A stretch of 64,000 bases of DNA. Origin: Pithys albifrons albifrons. Taxonomy: Eukaryota > Chordata > Aves > Passeriformes > Thamnophilidae. The notes below the pieces were generated by a model that was not told where the DNA came from, searched no databases, and saw only the letters and a list, made by a program, of their open reading frames with translations. The stretch is taken from positions 50,850,511 to 50,914,510 of the forward strand of contig NC_092461.1 in the NCBI RefSeq assembly GCF_047495875.1, given 5' to 3'. A program made the translations under genes and the position numbers. This document shows, one piece after another, positions 55,801-64,000 of this stretch (position 1 is the first letter of the stretch; every line of letters starts with the position of its first letter).

Positions 55801-58800
55801 TAAAACAAGAACAGAAAAACAGATGAGCAGAATCTTCTGAAGTCTGGCTATTTTCTCTGTGTTGTGGGCCATCAGCCATGGTTGTTAAAGCAGTTTCTCA
55901 TAAAGTAAAAAAAGTTTTGCAAAGAACAAAGGGATTGTTTATTTTCTTGAAAAGTTTGGAAGTTTTCAGTTGACTCCGCTGAACAGATGAAAAGTTTCTG
56001 ATTTGTGGTACAGGATGAATTTCTGCCCAGACATATTAGAAATCAAAAATCACTGATTTTCAGTCATGTTTCAGCATATCAGTTGGTAAGGCATGTAGAA
56101 ACAGAAAGACAACACTACAGCTATATCCTTTTGAAAAGAGGACCCATCTTTCTTCCATCAGCACTATAGAACTGGTTCAAAATACAGAATATATTCTCTA
56201 AACAAAAATATAACACAGCCAATTATTGCCATAGTATTTCTCAAGAGGATAGATTTCTGTATTTTGAAGAGACAGCTTAGGTTGGGGTTTTTTATTGTTT
56301 TCTTAGAATTTTTGAAGAAGATCCCAGCTCTCTGTATCAAATGTCCAGCCTTAGTGGGTATGTTCAGGGCACTGCATGGCATAGCAGGTGTGTAGTACCA
56401 CTACCTGGGCATGGCACAGAACCCCAGTGATAAGACCTCCCCACGGATCCCTCTCCAGGAATGAGACGTGCCTGGCAGCAAAGGCTCTTGCGAACTCCAA
56501 CGATCCAATGGGCTGACACAGTGGTCACTGTACTAGCCAGACTCATATGGCAAATGCTGTCTTGACTAGCACATACTGCAGCACATCCAAACAATACTAC
56601 ATCTTATTTCTAACAGTATTTGCCTTTTAGAATTAAACATCAAAAACATCTCCACTTACCATTTTGCTTTGCTCTAGTAGCCCATTCAGAGACTTCATCT
56701 TGGGCTCGTCCATCCGTAAACACAATGGAGATTCGAGGGACGTTTGCTGAAAATGGTCTTGCTCCTTCAGTTTCTGTGAAGCTTCTCTCAAACATGTGCT
56801 TCAGCGCCAGTCCTGTCATGGAACCTCGGCCCATGTATTTCATTTGTGATACAGCTTTCTTCATGTCTTTGGCTGAGCTGAACTGCCTTAATGTAAACTC
56901 TGTGCGAACCTCTGTGGAATACTGAAGCAAACCAACTCGAGCAGCTTTGGGTGAAATCTCAAGTGTATCCAAAATTCCTGAGACAAATTCTTTCACAATT
57001 TCAAAATTATCCTCTCCGAGACTTTTGGATCCATCAATCACAAACACTAGGTCAAGTGGGCCTTCAGTGCATCCTGTGAAATGAGCAGCAGAGTGTTCAG
57101 ACCATGAAAAAGCTTCACAAAGCTGGGAAAGGGATGTAGATACCTACAGACTGCATAACTCAGAGATCATCTCAAGTACCCTGTTCTTGGCTTGTCCAAT
57201 TTTGGTCAGTATGTCTGAAGATGTTTTGTACAGTCTATATCAAAAGCTAAGAGTGTGCCTGTGACTGAGAGTTTAACAAAAATATAATCACAGTGTGTAA
57301 TTATGAGACATACTGCTTTGCAGAACACTACAACTCTTAAAAATACAGCAACAATCAGAAAATTTTAAGAATGACTGTTAAGTGGAGAGAACTGAAGAAC
57401 ATAGCTAGGATACAGAAACAGCAGTGCCACAATTTTCTTCCAAGGATAAGCCAGTATGTTGACTATGCGTTTGTGTAGATGAGCAGCACTGAGAGACATG
57501 GAAGAGAATTACTAAAGCTGCACTTGTACTGCAGAAGTTGAAAAATAGTTAAAAAATACAGGGGAGAGAACTGGTTAGATAAGGGTTGTTTTGCTTGTAA
57601 CTGTCTAACAACCTTGTGATTAGAAGGCTTATGTATTGCTGCAATTAACCTTTTTGGTTTACCCATTAAAGCTGGGAGTTTGTCAGAAGACTGACAAATT
57701 TGGAGTTCTCATACCTTTTGGCAAGTGCACATGCAAAAATCAAAGTAGTTTGTAGGCACTGTGCATCCATGATGAAGTTAGGGAATTTAGGGACTGGAGA
57801 ATGCCTGTGAAGCTGCAGGCTGCTTTTGCCAGGTGGTTTGGGTTTTTTTGTTCTGGAAAGCAATTGCCTTCAGCAGGCATAGACTAGTGTGCTTTGTGCA
57901 AGGGCTAGCTGCAGGGATGCTTAGCTCCTGTTTGACTGATGAAACTTCCAGGGAGAATTTGCCATACTAAGGAATGTAAGATTTGCTTCTTATTCTGAAT
58001 CAAATAAACTCTGACCTCCACTCATCTCTGATCTTTGTACAGGAAGAATGCTGGAAGCACTATACAAAAGAGAATTGTGCAGCAGAAATTACTCTGATTG
58101 CTGAAATTACTGGAGAAGTCTGTTACCAAGTCAATGAAGAAATAAGGAATTATCAGCTTTAAAGTTTGGAGTTTCCTTCCTGGAAAATATCTGTTTTAAA
58201 ACTGCCCAGGAATTCAACCCTGCAGACATCTGAGAAAAAGATGCCTCACATGTACTAAGGTGATGCAAATACAGTGAATTAAAATAACAGAAACACCTCC
58301 ATCTCTTTCTGTAAGTCAAGATGGGGCAGCAGTTCATGGTGCATGGTTTTAGTTAGGATTGAGAACAGCCACAAACGGGCTACTGTTCTTTGGGTAATCA
58401 CACTCTCCTCAACTAAGGCATCCGTTTCTAGCGGAATAAAATGTTTTTGCTGAGCTGCAGTAAGAATTTCTCCTCCAAGAATTAGGAGATGATGAGATAA
58501 ATGCATGTCACGTTGGAAGACAAGCAAATGGATTTAATGGTATTTTAAAATACAGTATATAAAGATAAAAGATCCACAGTATATGAATCTGATTAAAGTG
58601 CACATTCCTTGATAACAAGATTCCACTTTGGCTTTTTTCCTGATGTTTTGAAAGAATTATTATTCTACTTGACGCTATGCCAAAACAGCTGTTCTAATTT
58701 AATAGCTTTTTGCTTACAAGAGCATCAGGTTAATTGTTTGAGACATTTTCCACCACACACATATGTCTTGGGCTTTCAAATATTATATTATGTTTGAAGT

Positions 58801-61800
58801 GAGAGTATTCTCACTGTGGCAGTATTCAAGACTGGGCTGGATGGGGCTTGGAGCAACGTGGTCTAGGGGAAGGTGTCCCTGCCCATGGCAGGGGTGTTGC
58901 AACTAGATGATCTTGAAGGTTCCTTCCAACTCAGGCCATTCTATGATTCTCTGGGTTTTTTGTATGTGAGGTCAGTTAATTTTAGAAATCAAAGAAGCAA
59001 ATGCTTTCTGAATAAAATGTACTTACTTCTGCATGTTTTCTGATCCTCTTTTAGTACATATCCCTCCTGGCATTTGCAGATGTATGAGTCATCATTATTA
59101 ACACAAATATGCTCACAGCTATGGTCAACTGATTTGCAGACATCTTTTTCTAGGAAAAATTGAAATATTTTTCTGTATTCTATTTAACATATTTATCAAC
59201 TCAGAGACTCCAAACATAATATTTGAACAACATATGACAAAGGAGTATAACATCTTTGTTCATGAAAGCAGCAATGCCAGACAGGAGTGTCTGACAGACA
59301 TAATGTGTTACTTACCTCGACACGTTTTCCCATCTTGTCGCAGGACAAAACCCTCGTGGCACTGACAGCTGTATGAATTGTTATTATTAATGCACACATG
59401 TTCACAGCCATGGTCAATGGATTTGCATAGGTCTTTATCTGAGAATTTTTAAGAGAATTTCCTTATTAGACTATTTTTCAAATGCAAAACTGTCATGAAC
59501 AAGCTTTGAGTGAAATTAAGTCTGTTATTTCTTTTATGACTGAAATGCAGATTCCCATAAAAGTTTCATCTACTGACTCCAGCATGTTTTTTCGTCTTGC
59601 CCTTGGGACACTGACACATGCACGAATCATCAGTTGGAACACAGACATGTTCACAACCTGTTTTGCAGACATTCTTACCTTAGAATAATGAAACTTGTAT
59701 TTAGCACAGTTAACTAAGTAAATAACTTTCACAAAATATAAAAATTGTGGAAATAATTTGCCATGAAGGAGCTCACTTCCATGAAGTTGATTCTATATTA
59801 GACGAAAGTAACACACTACTGTTGCATAGGGTGTTTCATAAACAGATCAGGAAGTACAAAACACAGATTAAATAACTTACTCCTGCAAGTTTTTCCATCT
59901 TCCCTCAGCATGAATTCTTCATGACACTTGCAAACATAGGAATCCTCAGTATTAACACAAATTTGTTCACAGCCATGGTCAATCGAGTTGCAAACATCTT
60001 TATCTGAGAAGAGTGGATGGTGTTCGTGAGGTGAGGCACATTAGGGAGAGATGGTGTCTTTTTTTACCAAGCCCAAGTTGTTGGTAATCACAAACATACA
60101 CATGTGCACACACTCACAGTCCCAACACTCGAAAGCCTCAAATAATAACATACTTTTATAGCTCAGGCTACTCACATCTACATGTCTTTCCATCTTCCCT
60201 CAGTATGAATGTTTCATGACATTGGCAGATGTAGGAATCTTCAGTATTCACACAGACTTGTTCACAGCCATGGTTGACCAAGTTGCAAACATCCCTGCCT
60301 GCAAACAGGAGAGTTGGTATCAGCACACATCAGCAGAGGCTGTGATTATGTGTGTAATTCATCAAATTAAATTCTCATGCTACTTACTTCTGCAGGTTTT
60401 CCCATCATCTCTCAGTAGGAATCCATCATGGCATTTGCAGATATATGAATCACCAGAATTGACACAATCATGTTCACATCCATGGTTGACTGATTTGCAA
60501 AGATCTTTGTCTGCAAACAGATGACAGCTTTTGCTGGTTAATGCATTTCTACACAAACATGAGCTGCAGACAGAAAGTATGCTGATAAATATCAGACTAC
60601 TTACTTTTGCAAGTTTTTCCATCTTCTCTTAGCAGGAATCCCTCCTGACACTCACAAACAAATGAATCACCAGCATTAACACACGCATGTTCACAGCCAT
60701 GGTTTACTGATTTGCAAGTATCCTTGCCTGGGAATAGTTAGATAACATTTAATGTGGTTTGCCAGTTAAACTTTTTTTTATCAATACTAATACTGTGGGG
60801 GTAATCCCATGAGCAAAGAAAGATGGAAGGAAGCCTGCAAACTGAAACCAAATCTCTGGCTAGTCGAATGATGGGCAGCTTAACTTACCTCGAGCATGAG
60901 TTCTTTACCATCGAAGCAGGAGGAACTGTATGGTTTGGATGGCCTCCAACTGATGGTAAATTATTTTAGGACTAACCTGACTAGATTAAGGAGGAGGACT
61001 TTACATTAAGAGTGAAGGAAGGAAATAATTTATTATGGTCATTTAGCAAAAAATTAATGCTTGTAAAAACAAAATTAAGAAAAACACCACAGGACATGAT
61101 TTAACAATTAATTCTTTAAAATGCTTATATCAGTGCCAATAGTCTGCATAAAAAAACCCAAAAAGATTAGGAATTACTTATTTGAGATGATGAATAAAAT
61201 CTATCTGATATTGCTGAGAATTAATGGGAGGATTCGTGTGACTGCAATGTTAAACAGTGGGTTAAAGCCTCTTCAAGAAGGATAGATGGGGGAAAAAAAA
61301 AGTGGAGCCATTTCTGAGCATTCCCTGTTTCTTTTTCAGTGCACCACAGAATAAAATATTCTCAGTTTCTAGTGGAGAACTATCTTCACACAAAAAGTGG
61401 AACAGTACTGACAGCCAAGTTCAAATTGACTCTTCAGGTTTAATATATAGTGGAGAGAACCTTGTATTTTCCCAAGAACTTCAATCTGAGCCAAATTTCC
61501 TGAAGGCCTCATGATGCCAAAAGAAAAATTCCAAAAACTACTACATAAGACAATCTTCTAACTCAATTTGAATTACATTTAAGACATGGCAATCTAAACT
61601 AGATCCCATCATAGTGTTAAAAAAAGGAATTATAATGTAAGTAAAAATTAGCATCTGCTTATACACAGTTGTTTGCAACTTACACAATTTGTTGTTTATA
61701 AACAGAAACAAAAATAAACCAACAGCAGAATCCTGTTATGTTTGAATAGGGTTATTCAAAAGGATTAATTTTACACAGCTGAAAGCAAATATGAGCCAGA

Positions 61801-61843
61801 CTATTTGGAGATGTGATGGGGCGGGGAGGTGAGGGGAAAAAGA

Positions 61844-61892
<49 letters not shown>

Positions 61893-63874
61893 GGAAGAAG
61901 AAGAAGTCAAATTTTACTACATACTCCCCAAAAATGTAGTCATACAAAGAATGTCTCTGAAAGAGACAAAGTTTCTAAAAAGAATGCCAGAGTACTTAAA
62001 AAACTTAGAAATTGAAGTTGAAAATGGTGTAAGATTTGAATAATGACTGAAAGAAAGAACAGGCACAGTATTAACTCAACATGAAAATATCTGGAGTTTG
62101 AAAACACTGAGGACAAAGGATTGCATGACCAACTAAATAAAAGGTAGCATAAGTATGTTATTTAAATACTATTAGGAACTAAAAGAATTCTAACAAGGTA
62201 TTGTTAATAGATAGAAATGGTAGAATTGCCAATCAATGCAGAAATGTTAAAAATTCTAGTGTATTTAGATCTGAACTTGTGAAACAGACTACTGATGATA
62301 TTGTCCGAGGGAAGGGTTTCATCAGCTGAGAATTGGGTCACACAGCACACAGTATAGACACACACGTTTTTGAAGCGGTAACTCCAGATAATTTTACACT
62401 AAAGAGGTGTAAAAGCTGTCTGAAGTACACCTTGGAGGCACACTGAAAAAAATACTATTGTTCCAGTGTGCAAAAGGATAAGTAAGTTCATTGTAAGCCT
62501 GTCAGTTTGACATTGATCTGCATTAAATTAATGGAACAGATAATGTGGAACTTGATTCAGAGTAAAATCAAAGAAAGAGAATTAGTATCAATCAACTTGG
62601 TGTTATGGAAAAATAGATCCTGAAAAACTAAATAAATATCTTTCTTAATTGATGATGAGGCTGTTTCATAAAAGCTCATACTGTTCATACAATGGAGTCT
62701 TGGTATTTATTTTGATTAAAGAAACAGACTATAGAATCGACATTATAGGGACTAACACTGGCTAGGGAGGTCTTAAAAATCAATTGTCACTGTGGGACCA
62801 TCAGGTTACTTTCTTTCTAAGAATTTGCCCTGCTCTTCTACAATATTTTCATGGATAGCCCAGAAGAAATTACAAAATAATCAGGTTACTACAGTTTTGA
62901 GAGAATGGCAAATAGAAATAGACCAGCTGCTGATATAAGGAGACATTAATCTTTTTGGAATCTGGAGAACAAAAAATCCTATATATTTTAAAATAGCCAG
63001 AACTAAGCTTATACGCTTAGAAATACAGAATGAAGGCTGTACTTACAGGATGTGGGACACCTGTATAACTGAGAATCTTAAAACAACTTATGATCATGAT
63101 AGATAACTAACTGAACATAAGTGAGAGCAGAATATTTTGTTCAGAAATTAATGCTATCTTTTGTCATAAAAGATAGAATAAAAAAGATAGGTAGATTCAA
63201 ATAAGAATTAGGTGGGTTATTGTTCCTCTGCCTTGGACCCTGCTACGTCTCCTGTTAGAACTTGTTTGACTGTGGTGTCCCCACAAGGATGTTGATAAAT
63301 AGCAGACATCTTAGGGGAGCAAGAAGAGAGTTATAAAAAGATTAGAAAACATATAACAAGCCTGAAGGAGTTTCATTTGCTTATTATTTGCAAAAGAACA
63401 TTCTAAGAGGTTAAGGTAAGGAATGGGTTAAGTCATGATCTGCATGAACATACACAGAGCAACACAGTGACAATTAGAGCTTCAACCCATGAAAATAAAA
63501 TACAGCAACATCATATGCTCAAGATTAAAACTCAACGTACTTAATCCAGAAAGAAAGTTCACATTTTTAAAATTACACTCAACCCTTAGAACGGGATGAT
63601 TTTCTGAATTGTATTTTTAGTTCAAACAAAATTTAATTCACTGAAGTCTCACGAATAGAGAAAACTAATCCATTCTGGCCACTATGAATCAGTGAATGAT
63701 ATTGTAATAAAAGTAAAATGAAATTTCTTCTTTTATTCATAAAATACTTACTTCGGCATGTTTTCCCATCTTGCCTTAGTTCAAATCCATCATGGCATTG
63801 GCAAGTGTATGAATCATCATTGTTAACACAGAGATGTTCACACCCATGAGTGACTGATTTGCAGATGTCCTTAT
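46399..63874 (-). CDS. MATN2: MATN2 (matrilin-2), 3' half: EGF repeats, vWA2, coiled coil
   Basis: Matrilin-2 is a secreted extracellular-matrix adaptor forming oligomeric filaments. Exons in the window, minus strand: EGF exons 63874-63752, 60727-60605, 60510-60388, 60298-60176, 60003-59881, 59438-59316, 59149-59027; vWA2 57073-56660 and 54573-54421; linker 49821-49717; coiled coil 49472-49377 and 46451-46399 (TGA). Every EGF exon is 123 nt and starts and ends in phase 1, so the frame stays open through any combination. The 5' part (signal peptide, vWA1, first EGF repeats) lies beyond 64 kb. The last intron is AT-AC; the others are GT-AG. A decayed EGF exon sits at 59678-59578. Human matrilin-2 has ten EGF repeats; the count here is incomplete because the gene runs off the edge. 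Confidence 0.96.
46452..49376 (-). other. U12-type AT-AC intron in the MATN2 coiled coil
   Basis: On the minus strand the intron starts ATATCCTTT (49376 downwards), the exact U12 AT-AC donor. It ends GTAC at 46452, with a perfect U12 branch site TTCCTTAAC at 46470-46462, whose branch adenosine lies about 11 nt before the AC. Joining at these bases gives ...[12 protein letters not shown] with continuous frame; no GT-AG alternative does. Size 2,925 nt. AT-AC introns at this place are a known family feature of matrilin genes. Confidence 0.95.
51595..51614. repeat. (AT)n microsatellite
   Basis: About ten AT dinucleotides in the MATN2 intron between linker and vWA2 exons. Confidence 0.85.
54421..57073 (-). 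CDS. MATN2: MATN2 second von Willebrand factor A domain (two exons)
   Basis: Exon 57073-56660 begins [19 protein letters not shown] and exon 54573-54421 continues with [13 protein letters not shown] to [12 protein letters not shown]. The metal-ion-dependent adhesion site is complete: DxSxS (DGSKS), the Thr of GSMTG and the Asp of [10 protein letters not shown]. This domain carries ligand-binding surface in matrilins. The intron between the two exons splits the glycine before IIIYAIG, as expected for the family. Confidence 0.95.
58816..58953 (+). mobile_element. CR1 3'-end fragment
   Basis: Reads 'cagtattcaagactgggctggatggggcttggagcaa', 'gtggtctaggggaaggtgtccctgccc', 'gatgatcttgaaggttccttccaactcaggccattctatgattctctg': a well-preserved CR1 tail, antisense to MATN2, in the intron between vWA2 and the last EGF exon. 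Confidence 0.92.
59027..60727 (-). CDS. MATN2: MATN2 cluster of six EGF-like exons
   Basis: Six of the seven intact EGF exons fall in 1.7 kb. Each reads close to KDxCKSxxHGCEHxCVN, then SYxCxC, then GFxLRxDGKTCR, with six cysteines and single-exon structure. Two have Glu-Glu or Glu-Thr instead of the usual Gly after the fifth cysteine (CHEEF at 59.9 kb, CHETF at 60.2 kb). The 59.1 kb repeat has DHSCEH instead of DHGCEH and EDQKTC instead of EDGKTC. These exons are very similar to each other, which favours unequal exchange. The seventh intact repeat (63.8 kb) is separated by a 3.0-kb intron holding an AAT repeat. Confidence 0.93.
59578..59678 (-). pseudogene. Relic MATN2 EGF exon
   Basis: Minus strand after TTCTAAG gives AAG-AAT-GTC-TGC ... 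[12 protein letters not shown] ... CQCPKGK, clearly EGF-exon sequence, but with about 9 nt missing where other repeats have IDH. About 13 nt are missing after the CQCP(K)G codons, which shifts the frame, and the tyrosine of the SYxC motif is replaced by cysteine. The 3' border has become GGAGTCAGT, so a proper donor is gone, and a TGA follows. About 101 nt remain versus 123 in the functional copies. Skipping it leaves the frame intact. Confidence 0.8.
61843..61907 (+). repeat. (AAT)n followed by (GAA)n microsatellite
   Basis: Pure AAT/ATA run to about 61892, then AGGAAGAAGAAGAAG. Lies in the 3.0-kb MATN2 intron between the 63.8 and 60.7 kb EGF exons. Confidence 0.95.
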
Positions 63875-64000
63875 CTAGGAATAATTTAGATTTTATTTAC
63901 TACAGTTTGGTGAATAAGAACATTTTAAAAGCTTTAAAGACTAACAGTAATAATCTCCTAATAAATAAAGAATTTATTCTCCTCTTTGTCCAGCAAAGTC

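Overview
The window is vertebrate nuclear DNA and almost certainly avian. Protein-coding genes are split by GT-AG introns into short exons. The interspersed repeats are mostly CR1 LINE fragments, several ending in the ATTCTATGATTCTATG-type tail typical of bird CR1. Promoters sit in compact CpG islands. The gene order POP1(-) / RIDA(+) / ERICH5(-) / RPL30(+) / MATN2(-) is the inverted equivalent of the human 8q22 block (MATN2-RPL30-ERICH5-RIDA-POP1), so this is an ordinary conserved autosomal block. Species cannot be fixed from the sequence alone.

Region by region. 1-10.6 kb: 5' half of POP1 (RNase P/MRP scaffold) on the minus strand, ten coding exons read out here, running off the left edge. 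10.4-10.84 kb: a CpG-island head-to-head promoter shared by POP1 and RIDA, with a perfect NRF1 site and a ZNF143-like site, followed by a hexanucleotide repeat that abuts the RIDA start codon. 10.8-19.9 kb: complete RIDA (six exons, 136 aa). Its first intron holds a CR1 copy beginning a few bases after exon 1, a 276-bp GATA/GGAT/GGAC tract and a 53-bp x 6 minisatellite. 19.9-28.4 kb: tail-to-tail intergenic DNA with CR1 fragments. 28.4-35.7 kb: ERICH5 (three coding exons, 213 aa, myristoylation-type N terminus), whose intron 2 carries a well-preserved CR1 with a 274-codon ORF. 35.9-40.8 kb: intergenic. 41.4-44.6 kb: complete RPL30 (115 aa) with a TOP-like start and an intronic H/ACA snoRNA. 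46.1 kb to the right edge: 3' half of MATN2 on the minus strand, with seven intact EGF exons, the second von Willebrand A domain, a linker and the coiled coil.

The two most interesting observations are in MATN2. The coiled coil is split by a textbook U12-type AT-AC intron. A decayed extra EGF exon lies between functional EGF exons. Also worth attention are the H/ACA snoRNA folded by hand in RPL30 intron 4, the in-frame upstream AUG and Thr-Pro-type reading through the repeat ahead of RIDA, and a C-terminal extension of ERICH5. I found no evidence for a wholly new gene system; the genes are housekeeping and matrix genes with no shared pathway, grouped by ancient synteny. Exon boundaries were placed by hand from splice signals plus reading-frame continuity. 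Homology calls rest on remembered family sequences, not on a search.
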